From the NCBI GenBank assembly GCA_019703815.1, contig AP023053.1, positions 172,995 to 236,994 on the forward strand: 64,000 nt of DNA. Reading direction: 5' to 3'. The stretch is from Thaumasiovibrio occultus. Its GTDB lineage: Bacteria > Pseudomonadota > Gammaproteobacteria > Enterobacterales > Vibrionaceae. The number at the start of each line of letters is the position of its first letter. The stretch's first letter is position 1. Shown one piece after another: positions 27,859 to 36,145 of this stretch. The position numbers and the translations under genes were made by a program. A model generated the notes under the pieces. It worked only from the letters and a program-made list of their open reading frames with translations. It ran no database searches and was not told the origin of the DNA.

Positions 27859-27910
27859 TCACATCGCATTTCTATGCAATGTAATTAAGGCTAATTAAAA
27901 TGCGATGTGA
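27859..27910. repeat. Perfect 13-bp inverted repeat in the M16 upstream region
   Basis: TCACATCGCATTT (27859-27871) and AAATGCGATGTGA (27898-27910) are exact inverted copies separated by 26 AT-rich bases. They lie between the M16 start and the stop of the small gene upstream. No T-run follows on either strand, so it is not a standard terminator. It may be two operator half-sites or a leader hairpin. Confidence 0.6.
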
Positions 27911-27966
27911 GTAGCGATAGAGCAGCTGATTGCTTGGGAAAATCTTGGTTTAATTAAATATGTTAA

Positions 27967-28359
27967 CTATGGCATATCAAAGCAAGTGAAGCTGGTGGGC
28001 TCAAACTCTGGGGTGACATCAATGCGCAAAAAGCGTTGGCCACATTCCGAATCTTGCCATGGTGGGCAGCTTGATACAGATACGGTGCACACGCCGTAAC
28101 CACAGCCGTAGTCCAGTCGATTTACGTCATAGAGCTCACTGAGTTCAAGCACTGATGCCAGCGCATCGCCCACGGTAAATGGCGTGGCGTTATCCGAGCA
28201 GCTGTTTTGGCTTTCGGAGAGCACTAATTGACTGTGTTCAAATGCTAATTTCAACGCGGTAGCATCTGAGGTAACGGGCGTGACTTGGTTATGGATCCAG
28301 AAAAAGTGCCCACCAACGCCGATTGCTGCACCGAATACTATCGCTAAAATGACTTTCAT
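27967..28359 (-). CDS. Hypothetical secreted or membrane-anchored protein, cysteine-rich
   Basis: Product of 130 residues. The N-terminus MKVILAIVFGAAIGVGGHFFW is a signal or anchor helix. The rest is periplasmic with about seven cysteines (SQNSCSD, DYGCGYGVCTVSVSSCPPWQ, SECGQRF, SFTCFDMP), probably disulphide-bonded. AAGGG lies about 7 bases before the ATG. I recognise no family. It lies upstream of the M16 gene and downstream of a diguanylate cyclase on the same strand, with gaps of 255 and 89 bases, so co-transcription is uncertain. Confidence 0.65.
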   Translation of the reverse strand: MKVILAIVFGAAIGVGGHFFWIHNQVTPVTSDATALKLAFEHSQLVLSESQNSCSDNATPFTVGDALASVLELSELYDVNRLDYGCGYGVCTVSVSSCPPWQDSECGQRFLRIDVTPEFEPTSFTCFDMP

Positions 28360-28448
28360 TTTGCTGCCCTTGTAAAATTGACTGCCCTTGAGTTTCTTAG
28401 GGCAGCATTAGAGCGTGAAGTATCCAGATACGGCAAATAGCGCTGCTA

Positions 28449-30086
28449 TTAATGCGTAGCGCCTCGCGGGAAGTCGGTGCATTCCATGATCACGACGCAG
28501 TTTTTCCCACTTTGCTTGGCTTGATACATGGCGGTATCGGCGTGGTGGATCAAATCTGCACCTTCGCAGCAGGTGCCTTCGCAAAAATGGCCGCCGATAC
28601 TGGTGCTCACTTGAATCGCGGTATTCGTCTCCACTTCAAGCGGCTGTCGGATGCGTTCAAGCAGCTGATCCGCCGGTTGCTGCGCGTGTGCCAGATGTTG
28701 GGCCCCATTGAGTAGCACAGCAAATTCATCGCCACCGATACGGCCGACGACGGCGTTATCGCCAAAAGTGGCTTTGATCGCATCAGCAACATGGCGCAGT
28801 GCTTTGTCCCCGGCTTGGTGGCCGTAGGTGTCGTTAATGGATTTGAAATCATCCATATCAATGAAGATAAGGCACAACGGCGTGTTGTCTTTGGCCGCCT
28901 TTTTAACGGCAGTTGCAGATTTCGCGTGAAACGCGCCACGGTTGTAGAGATCGGTCAGGCTATCGTAATGTGCGAGATAGTGAATACGTTGGTCATCTTT
29001 GTGCAACCGCAGTTGGTAGGTTGCTAAACACAGCGCCAATAGTAAGCAGAGCGCAAAGCCGACGGTAATGAGCATGTCGTGTTGCGCAATGGGGTGTTGC
29101 ACATCGATACGGGCATTGAAATCTGCATAGGAAACCAATTTCCACGCCGTCGTATCGTTATTAGAGATATGGATCCCTTGGAAACAATACGGGTTGATTT
29201 TATCGATAGCGCCAACCGACTCTATTGTCATGATCCCCTTTTCTGATTCCACTTGGCCGGAGTGTATGTTGATAATTTTCTCGGCGAGTTCAGGGAATTG
29301 CTGGTAAATAGTTTCCTCTTTCTTATTGTGAAACATGAATGCAAATTCAAGCTCAGGGTTTAGATCATTAAACAGAAAATAACCATCTCGGTTGATCAAC
29401 ATGTAATTGGTGCCGCTATTGAGATTAAATAGGCGTAACCCTTCCATCAGATAATTGGCGAGATAGTTGATCACCACAATGCCGCGTTTGGTGCCGTTTT
29501 CGTCATATACCGGCGCAGCCATACGGATCGTCGGTTTATGTGGGCTCTCAATTTCCCCGTGTTCCATATTTAAATCGAGCGGTGAAATATAGATTTGGTT
29601 GTGCTCTAAGGCCATGGCATTTTGGAAATAGTAGCGATGGGCTTTGTTTTGCAATTGAGCTTGCGGTACGAGCTGTGCTTGGCCTTGGCTAAAGTTAACG
29701 CGCACGACTTCATTACCTTCAATATCAAGGAAGCGAATTTGATCGTAAATTTCTTTTTGCTGGCTCATTGATACCAGGGCTTTACTGATCCGCTCTAGCG
29801 AGTCGTCATTATGGGGTGATTCTCCCGAGTGCGGCGGCTGATAGATCTGGTATTGACCAAGCAGGTTAGCCAGCAAAGCGGTCTCTTTTACTACCGAGCC
29901 AATAACCCATTCGATGTAATTCTTTTTGCCTTCCAGCAGGGCTTTTTGCTCGACTTTGAGGTTGCTTTTTACCGTGCCTAACTCTTGTTTAGCATGATAG
30001 GTAAAGCCAAGGAAAGAGAGACAAATCAGCAGGGAAAACAGCAGGCAAAATCGCGTGCAGAAGAACTTTAAATCGGACGACGTCAT
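28449..30086 (-). CDS. Diguanylate cyclase with periplasmic Cache-type sensor domain
   Basis: Product of 545 residues. A first membrane helix (LLFSLLICLSFLGFTY), a periplasmic region of about 280 residues resembling a Cache sensor (IRFLDIEGNEVVRVNF, PTIRMAAPVYDENGTKRGIV), a second helix (ITVGFALCLLLALCLATYQL) and a GGDEF domain make up the protein. RIGGDEF puts the active site at about 451-455, with FIDMDDFKSINDTYGHQAGD before it. It makes c-di-GMP from GTP. The product-binding RxxD I-site is not seen at its usual place. ATG at 30086 is preferred over the in-frame TTG at 30107. Confidence 0.9.
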   Translation of the reverse strand: MTSSDLKFFCTRFCLLFSLLICLSFLGFTYHAKQELGTVKSNLKVEQKALLEGKKNYIEWVIGSVVKETALLANLLGQYQIYQPPHSGESPHNDDSLERISKALVSMSQQKEIYDQIRFLDIEGNEVVRVNFSQGQAQLVPQAQLQNKAHRYYFQNAMALEHNQIYISPLDLNMEHGEIESPHKPTIRMAAPVYDENGTKRGIVVINYLANYLMEGLRLFNLNSGTNYMLINRDGYFLFNDLNPELEFAFMFHNKKEETIYQQFPELAEKIINIHSGQVESEKGIMTIESVGAIDKINPYCFQGIHISNNDTTAWKLVSYADFNARIDVQHPIAQHDMLITVGFALCLLLALCLATYQLRLHKDDQRIHYLAHYDSLTDLYNRGAFHAKSATAVKKAAKDNTPLCLIFIDMDDFKSINDTYGHQAGDKALRHVADAIKATFGDNAVVGRIGGDEFAVLLNGAQHLAHAQQPADQLLERIRQPLEVETNTAIQVSTSIGGHFCEGTCCEGADLIHHADTAMYQAKQSGKNCVVIMECTDFPRGATH

Positions 30087-30210
30087 AACAGCCAATACAC
30101 AGAGCAAATCAAAACGAGCGCGATTATAGTGATTTGCATCACAAAATAATAGAGCTTAAGACTGTTCATTACATTTTGATGTGTAAAGAGAACTTGCTGT
30201 TGAGTTCACG

Positions 30211-31278
30211 CTATTTAACGTTCATGACCATCAGTTGGTTCTTGCCATTATTTTTGGCGCGATAGAGCGCTTGATCAGCCTCATCGATAAGCGTGCTTAA
30301 GGTATTCTGCTGGCGATAAGCTGAAAAACCCATGCTGATTGTTATCCGAATGATGTGCTCATCAACCGTGAGCACGGAGTTATCAACCGCGTGACAGATC
30401 CGCTCAGAGACTTGTTGAGCTTGGTGCTGCTCGAGCGCTTGAAACAGAATGACGAACTCTTCACCGCCCCAGCGGCAGATCAGATCTTCACTACGTAAAT
30501 CTTGTCGAATGGTCTTCGCTACATGAGCAATCGCTTTGTCACCCACCAAATGGCCATAGGTGTCATTGATACGCTTGAAATTGTCGATGTCGACCATGGC
30601 GACGCATAGCTGCTTGGGGGCATTGGTCCACAGCTGGTTTGCAATTTCGGCAAAATGTTGTCGGGTGAGAGTGCGGGTTAAGCTGGCTAATGTCGCTTGC
30701 TGGTGGAGATCTTGGTAAAGGCGATATTGCTGTTTCGACGACTGATGAAGTCGAATACAGGCGATGGCGGAAAAGGTCATTAAGGGCAACAAGTGAATAT
30801 TAAGGCTAAGCCAAGATTTATCACCCCAATTTACACTGTGGGTTAAGTGCAGCGTGAGATTAATAATGCTGAATGCGGCTAGATAAGTGAAGATGACGCG
30901 TGAGGCATTCATAAAGGGGGCCAGTACCAGCACCGACACACAGTAGTAACTCAAGGCTGAGACCAAGAAGGGCTTATTGTGGGGCGATAAACAATAAGAC
31001 AGAGTGACGCAGCCTATACTGCACAGCGCGCAGCTGACAATCACTGCGGTGAGCAGGGTATCGGACCGGGTGCGAGGGATCACTAAGCTTGATAGCAATA
31101 ATAACGAAGCGCCTATTGAACGCAGCAACATCGCCGATTGAAATGCGTTGGGATCAATCCATGCTTCCCACCAGGTAAATGCCAACATGATCAGCGCGCC
31201 AAAATAGATCATCCGCTGTAATACCGGCCCAATGCGATCGAGGTGATAGGTGAAATACGTTACCTGACTGCCCATCAT
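30211..31278 (-). CDS. Diguanylate cyclase with multi-span membrane sensor
   Basis: Product of 355 residues. About six membrane segments fill residues 20-180 and are followed by a GGDEF domain. The active site is GGEEF at 271-275, and an inhibitory I-site RSED lies at 262-265, the normal five residues upstream. MVDIDNFKRINDTYGHLVGD is the metal and GTP site. An active, feedback-controlled enzyme is expected. It lies 124 bases downstream of nothing else in its operon: the trxC gene upstream has its own terminator. A CRP-like box at 31464-31479 lies about 190 bases before it. Confidence 0.9.
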   Translation of the reverse strand: MMGSQVTYFTYHLDRIGPVLQRMIYFGALIMLAFTWWEAWIDPNAFQSAMLLRSIGASLLLLSSLVIPRTRSDTLLTAVIVSCALCSIGCVTLSYCLSPHNKPFLVSALSYYCVSVLVLAPFMNASRVIFTYLAAFSIINLTLHLTHSVNWGDKSWLSLNIHLLPLMTFSAIACIRLHQSSKQQYRLYQDLHQQATLASLTRTLTRQHFAEIANQLWTNAPKQLCVAMVDIDNFKRINDTYGHLVGDKAIAHVAKTIRQDLRSEDLICRWGGEEFVILFQALEQHQAQQVSERICHAVDNSVLTVDEHIIRITISMGFSAYRQQNTLSTLIDEADQALYRAKNNGKNQLMVMNVK

Positions 31279-31629
31279 TCCACCTTTTCCTTAGTGATAA
31301 TTATGTTTTTAGAGTATACCTAAAAGTGAGACAGTGCTGCATAAAGGCGAAATTTTAATTAAAAACAATAAAAGGTGAGCTTATTGGCTGATCTTTAATG
31401 CAAATTTGCCTAAATAGCCATGAGATTACTGACATCTTGTCGGGGGAGATGGAACGAAAACGCTGTGAAAGCGCTCACGGGTGAATCGTGAGGCAGGTGG
31501 GAGTATAGCGGGTCAATAGTGAGGCGGGTAAATAGTGGGGAAGGTGATGGGGCTGGTGAATAGTCGGGTAGATCAAGGCTGAATAAGAAGACAGGATAGA
31601 GAGCAGGGGACTATCTGGGAAATGGACGG
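31279..31629. other. 351-base gap with a CRP-like box and degenerate GT-rich repeats
   Basis: TGTGA-AAGCGC-TCACG at 31464-31479 matches nine of ten positions of the CRP consensus TGTGA-N6-TCACA. From about 31479 to 31575 runs a degenerate array of about 16 bases with core GGGTNAATAGTG (best copies 31510-31525 and 31526-31542). No gene is visible. The CRP box could drive the diguanylate cyclase at 30211-31278. Confidence 0.45.
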
Positions 31630-31659
31630 AAAAACAAGGCAAGCACAAGGCTTGCCTTG
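31630..31659 (-). terminator. Terminator of trxC
   Basis: Perfect 10-bp stem CAAGGCAAGC / GCTTGCCTTG with a 5-base loop, followed on the minus strand by five T. Confidence 0.92.
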
Positions 31660-31666
31660 ATAAGGA

Positions 31667-32101
31667 TTATTTGGCGAGTGCGGTATCTAGCCACTGTTCA
31701 AAGTGCGATTGTGGCAGTGCGCCGTTAATCACATCGACGGCTTCGCCGTTTTTGAACACCATGATGCAAGGGATGCTTCGAATGCCAAAGCGCGCCGCTA
31801 GGGATTGCTCGTCTTCAGTATTGACTTTCACGAAGCGCACCGCTTCACCACGGTTTTGCGCTGATTGTTCAAATACGGGCGCAAATCCGACACAGGGTGA
31901 ACACCACGGGGCCCAGAAGTCGATCACTACGGGCTGATCACTACCAATAAGGGCTTCAAAATTCTCAGCGGTTCCTTCAATGGGTTTGCCAGAAAGAAGC
32001 GGCTCTTTACATTTTCCACAATTTGCAATGTCACTGAATTTGTCCGCCGGAAGGCGGTTCACCGCGTGACAATGTGGGCAGCGTGTATGTAGTTGATCCA
32101 T
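31667..32101 (-). CDS. trxC: Thioredoxin 2 with unusual WCSPC active site
   Basis: Product of 144 residues. An N-terminal zinc ribbon has two CxxC pairs (Cys8/Cys11 and Cys28/Cys31), as in TrxC. The thioredoxin fold follows with FWAPWCSPC at residues 63-70, VKVNTEDE, the cis-proline SIPCIMVFKNGE and a final helix. E. coli TrxC and most thioredoxins have WCGPC. Serine at the first X, and a valine rather than the usual lysine right after the motif (CVGFAPVF), should change its redox potential or partners. ATG at 32101 has GGAG 5-6 bases upstream. It reduces cytoplasmic disulphides under oxidative stress. Confidence 0.9.
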   Translation of the reverse strand: MDQLHTRCPHCHAVNRLPADKFSDIANCGKCKEPLLSGKPIEGTAENFEALIGSDQPVVIDFWAPWCSPCVGFAPVFEQSAQNRGEAVRFVKVNTEDEQSLAARFGIRSIPCIMVFKNGEAVDVINGALPQSHFEQWLDTALAK

Positions 32102-32272
32102 GATCACTCCTGTAACGAATCATTTTTGTTTATTATGACAGGAAACGAGGAAATGCCTATCTATCAATTTGATAGGTTTTATCAATCAATAGGATAGAGC
32201 GGGTAGGCGCTTTATTATCATCCTTCCATGACCCACAATGCGGCGACGGTAAGGATGATAATAACAGCGTGG

Positions 32273-33805
32273 CTATTGGGTTAGTGCTTTTTCAGCGGTT
32301 GGCGCTTCAAACTCGACGCGGTTGCGTCCATTTTGTTTCGCGCGGTAGAGCGCCACATCGGCGTTGTCGATCAGTTGATTGATCGAGCTTGGATTACTGA
32401 TGGTCGTGACACCGATACTGACGGTGATCGAGTTGGTTGGTACAATATGTTGCCAAGGAAAACGCGCAATTTGCTCGCGGCAGGTTTCACTGATCTTTAA
32501 CGCCGTTCGTTGCGTGGTTTCTGGCATCAAAATAAGGAACTCTTCTCCGCCCAAGCGACAGCAATGATATTGCTTGAATTGTTTTAGCAGTAACGTCGCA
32601 ATTTGGCGCAAAACGTTGTCGCCTGTCAGGTGAGAGAATGAGTCGTTAACCACTTTAAAGTGGTCGATGTCGATGATCACCGCAGAAATCGCATTGTGCT
32701 CATGCAGCGAAGGGGCAAATTCTTGCTCCATCCAACGGCGGTTGAGCAAACTGGTGAGTGGATCGTGCAGCGCTTCTTTGCGCAGCTCTGCCATTTCGTG
32801 TTTTTGACGCGCGGTCTGCGCTTCGAGCTGGGCGTTTTTCTTTTCTGAAATCGCCAGTTTGAGTTTAATTTCCGCTCGACCTAAACGACGCAGACTAAAA
32901 CCACCCAGTTCACTCATCGGAATGCGCGTCATGATGGTGAGATCTAACGGATGGGCTTCCTTTTCGATTTCTAAGGCTTGCTCGTAGTTGCCGGTCGCCA
33001 TCATCACATCGCTCAGTGAGTTGAGCATGCGGCGAATGGTATGGTTATCACCATTCCAACGGGCGTATTTTACGCAGCTACGCATGATCACTTCCGCCAA
33101 CTCAGGCCGGCCGGTTTCCATCAAACAGATCGCGACTTCACGTTTTGATTCAAGGTAGAGCCAAATAGAGTCGAAGGTAATGGCTTGCATCGAGATCTGG
33201 CTAAGCGAAATCAACGCATCGCGCTTTTTGCCATCGAGACGCGACAAAATCGCCTGGTAATACAACAAACTGTTGAAGTGAATAGGGCGCTGACTTTTGT
33301 GCGCCATTTCCTGGCAGACGGCAAGCAGGTTTTTCGCTGCTCGAGTACGGTTCAAGCGAATTAGGCAGCTGAGAATATGGAGTTTTGATAGCAGGCGAAT
33401 ATCATCGCTTTGGATCAGCGGCTCAATCGCTGTCACACGCTCATAGAATTTCAGGGCGCGCTCAGGGTAATCGTACATCTCACAGAGGTTACCCATACCG
33501 AGGATCGCTTCGGCATAGTAATTCACCATGCCGTACTGGCAGGAGAGATCGACAATTTTGTTTAATTTATCGAGCGCGTGGTTGTATTGCCCGTTCTGGG
33601 TGTATATGAAATAGAGTTGCAGATAAGCGCTCAAGGTTTGTTCAAGGTGCTGCGGGTAGCTGCATCTGGCTTCGTACTGTTGGAGAATGAGTTCGGACTT
33701 GTGAACTTCGTTTTGTTCAACTAGCGGGAATACCGATTCCAGCAGCTCCTCTAAGGACACTTGACTCTCCAATGGGCTAACGTCTTTTGCTTTTTTACTT
33801 TTCAT
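32273..33805 (-). CDS. Cytoplasmic TPR-GGDEF diguanylate cyclase
   Basis: Product of 510 residues without membrane helices. Residues 1-310 are helical TPR-like repeats (YFIYTQNGQYNHALDKLNKI, GMGNLCEMYDYPERALKFYE). A coiled-coil linker (IKLKLAISEKKNAQLEAQTA) leads into a GGDEF domain with HDPLTSLLNRRWM, IIDIDHFKVVNDSFSHLTGD and GGEEF at 419-423. It should make c-di-GMP. No I-site is seen. Its ATG lies 2 bases after the stop of the upstream TPR gene (TGATCATG), so the two are coupled. Confidence 0.9.
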   Translation of the reverse strand: MKSKKAKDVSPLESQVSLEELLESVFPLVEQNEVHKSELILQQYEARCSYPQHLEQTLSAYLQLYFIYTQNGQYNHALDKLNKIVDLSCQYGMVNYYAEAILGMGNLCEMYDYPERALKFYERVTAIEPLIQSDDIRLLSKLHILSCLIRLNRTRAAKNLLAVCQEMAHKSQRPIHFNSLLYYQAILSRLDGKKRDALISLSQISMQAITFDSIWLYLESKREVAICLMETGRPELAEVIMRSCVKYARWNGDNHTIRRMLNSLSDVMMATGNYEQALEIEKEAHPLDLTIMTRIPMSELGGFSLRRLGRAEIKLKLAISEKKNAQLEAQTARQKHEMAELRKEALHDPLTSLLNRRWMEQEFAPSLHEHNAISAVIIDIDHFKVVNDSFSHLTGDNVLRQIATLLLKQFKQYHCCRLGGEEFLILMPETTQRTALKISETCREQIARFPWQHIVPTNSITVSIGVTTISNPSSINQLIDNADVALYRAKQNGRNRVEFEAPTAEKALTQ

Positions 33806-33807
33806 GA

Positions 33808-35253
33808 TCAAGCACTCTCGCTCAAGGCTTGACTCAGCCACCATTGGTTAAACTCAACAAGGGGTAATAATTCAAAATAAGGTGCCTGGTTCTTATTTTC
33901 CCAATTGAAGTGACTGATGAAATGAGACAACAGATGCGTTGCGGTTGGCAGGCTTTTCGCTGACAACAACAGGGCAAGCGTTGAACTGTCGAGCTCAGTG
34001 ATAAATTCGTTATCGTGACAAATGGTGTTCGCCAAACCCAAAATGTGGTTTAGCTGAGAATGGTTGTGGGTGTGCAGTAACATAATGGTGCTGGCATCAC
34101 TTTTATGCTGCTGTCCAGCAAGCTCGACTTCTCTGAGCCATTGCGTGCGGGTGATATACGCAGATAGCGTCGAGATCCGCGCTGTTTCAAGTGACAGTTC
34201 AAGGCGACGTAAATGCTTATTGGCTTTGTGGCTTAACGCACTTTTCGAGCTCTTGGCCTTATCTTTGCCGTACGCCATGGATTGTTCGCGCAATAGCACG
34301 GCTTCAAAGCGACGGTACATACGGTAATACAAGACTGCGTTTTTGAAATCACCAATTCGCTCTGCGTTCTCGGCGAGTAGTTTACTGATCTGAGATAACA
34401 GCTCACCGTTGTCGAACTTTTGCGCCGCGTCTAACGCTTCTTTTAACAGCTGATCAGCAAAGCTGAACTCTTCCTTCATTAAAGCGATACGCGCACGAGT
34501 GATCGCTGAGTGCGCCACCATCCACGTTAGTTGGTTCTGTTCGGCAATGTTGATTGATGCTTGGCTGGCTTTCTCTGCGGCATCAAATCGGTTAAGTCCC
34601 AAATAGGCAAGCGCGCGGAAGTCGTAAATTTCAGCCGCCCAAGTTGGGCTTGGGTAGCCTTCCAGTACTTTGGCCGCGATATTGAGCGCGGACAGCATGC
34701 CTTTATAGTTCTTTAGTAGGTAGCGATCCCACGCCAGTAAAATAGCGGCTTTACCGGTTAGTCCTGGAAAGTGGTTTCGTGTGGCCATTTCCATCGCAAG
34801 GCGGTGGGTTTGCTCTGCGGATTCATAGGCATGAGTGATTCGCCAAACGTTACCAAGACCGATCAGCGCTTCAATTTCCAATTCACACTGAGTGTTAAGG
34901 GAGGCCAGATCTAGCGCGTCGAGCCAGTAGCGTTGTGCGGTAAAATATTTAGCTTGTCCCCAATGGTGCAGGGCAAAGAGGTGATTGATTTTGGCACTTT
35001 TCTCATCGTGATTAAGCTGTGCCGCCACTTTTAACGCGCGCCTTGCGTGTTTCAGGCCATCGGTGTAATTCATCAGGTGCCAGTTCGCCTCAGATGACAA
35101 GATCAGCGACTCCACCAAACCATAGGTATATTGGATTTGTTCGCTTTGATGATACAGCGCTTGTGCTTGCTGATGCGCGTTAGCAGGGGACAATTCCACC
35201 ATGTCTCTAATCGCGGCTATATCACTGTCTATCTGATACTGAGTTGGGTTCAC
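33808..35253 (-). CDS. TPR protein with a decayed GGDEF domain
   Basis: Product of 481 residues. TPR-like repeats fill about residues 1-340, followed by a linker as in the downstream cyclase. The last 120 residues follow the order of a GGDEF domain but lack its motifs. SAYITRTQWLREVEL stands where DPLTxLxNRR is expected, STIMLLHTHNHSQLNHILG where LDIDHFKxINDTYGH is, and ITELDSSTLALLLSAK where RxGGDEFxxLL is. It cannot be catalytic. It may pair with the coupled active cyclase as a regulator. Start is GTG with AGGAA about 8 bases before. Confidence 0.8.
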   Translation of the reverse strand: MNPTQYQIDSDIAAIRDMVELSPANAHQQAQALYHQSEQIQYTYGLVESLILSSEANWHLMNYTDGLKHARRALKVAAQLNHDEKSAKINHLFALHHWGQAKYFTAQRYWLDALDLASLNTQCELEIEALIGLGNVWRITHAYESAEQTHRLAMEMATRNHFPGLTGKAAILLAWDRYLLKNYKGMLSALNIAAKVLEGYPSPTWAAEIYDFRALAYLGLNRFDAAEKASQASINIAEQNQLTWMVAHSAITRARIALMKEEFSFADQLLKEALDAAQKFDNGELLSQISKLLAENAERIGDFKNAVLYYRMYRRFEAVLLREQSMAYGKDKAKSSKSALSHKANKHLRRLELSLETARISTLSAYITRTQWLREVELAGQQHKSDASTIMLLHTHNHSQLNHILGLANTICHDNEFITELDSSTLALLLSAKSLPTATHLLSHFISHFNWENKNQAPYFELLPLVEFNQWWLSQALSESA

Positions 35254-36145
35254 GAGATTTCCTGAAGGTCTATACCCTACTTATCTCATAACAAGCGGCG
35301 TACTATTTAAAGATGACAGCAATGAAAAACCGATCTGCCGCACAAAAAAGAGTGGGTCAAACATATGATTTGAGAAGTCTATGACTAAAACTTTATAGAG
35401 CTTTGATTTACTGCCATTTTTTTGGCGCAGCGCCGTCATTTTATTGTGGTCAAATCCTGAGTTTTTACGCTACGACCATTGTTCTGAAACCTCATCTTAT
35501 TTGTCTGTTTAATTGTACGTCTCACAGCGTTCTCGCAGTTTTTGCATAATTTCCGTTGAAGCGAACAGATGACCAAATGCGAGAAGCAAATCGAGATGGA
35601 CGAATATAAAAGTGGCAAAGGGCTGGTGATTATGGGCAGCGTACCTCCATAGAGAGCGATGCATTGCTTCGGTGTCGATGAAAAGGGAAATGTCTAGGTT
35701 CGTGCTGAGAAGCGGACGCAGGTAAACGTTGTCACTGAGCGTTAAAAAGCCGAAGGGCTGCCAGCGAATATTTTGCGTGAAATACTGTAAGGTTACCAAG
35801 TTGTTGGCAGATGTTGTCGGTTCGCTACAGCGCCCAGTGCTGGCGGTTTTTTGAGCGCTGAAATTGCCAGATCACAGCGTGGACTCTACGCTTGATCAAC
35901 AGTGAACGAAGGAAATTTGTAAAAATGTTTTCACTAAACACTCGCAATCAGGGGGCAATTTCGCGTAGAATCGTCGGCTAAGTCTACTTAACTGTTGGTT
36001 TTTTGAGCACTTTGCAACTGTCGTGGTGGTAAAATGCGCGCTTGAAACGCCAAAAACCAATAAAAACAGCAGATCGCTAACGCGCTATAGATTATCGCGT
36101 TATACTTCACACCCTAATAGTGACCGTAATTGTTAGAGTAAAACA
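35254..36145. other. 892-base intergenic region before the second EF-G gene
   Basis: It holds one possible small minus-strand gene (listed separately), an AT-rich stretch, and the fusA leader. TGGTAAAAT at 36027-36035 is an extended -10, with start near 36042. A 7-bp hairpin TAACGCG / CGCGTTA at 36078-36102 lies in the resulting leader of about 104 bases. A second TATACT is at 36101-36106. Confidence 0.45.
35509..35799 (-). CDS. Possible small gene, unrecognised
   Basis: Frame of 96 codons starting with TTG. The translation has normal protein composition (NVYLRPLLSTNLDISLFIDT, HRSLWRYAAHNHQPFATFIF), with a hydrophobic part near the C-terminal third (PFATFIFVHLDLLLAFGHLF). There is no convincing ribosome site and no recognised family. 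It could be a fragment of an older gene. Confidence 0.3.
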   Translation of the reverse strand: MVTLQYFTQNIRWQPFGFLTLSDNVYLRPLLSTNLDISLFIDTEAMHRSLWRYAAHNHQPFATFIFVHLDLLLAFGHLFASTEIMQKLRERCETYN

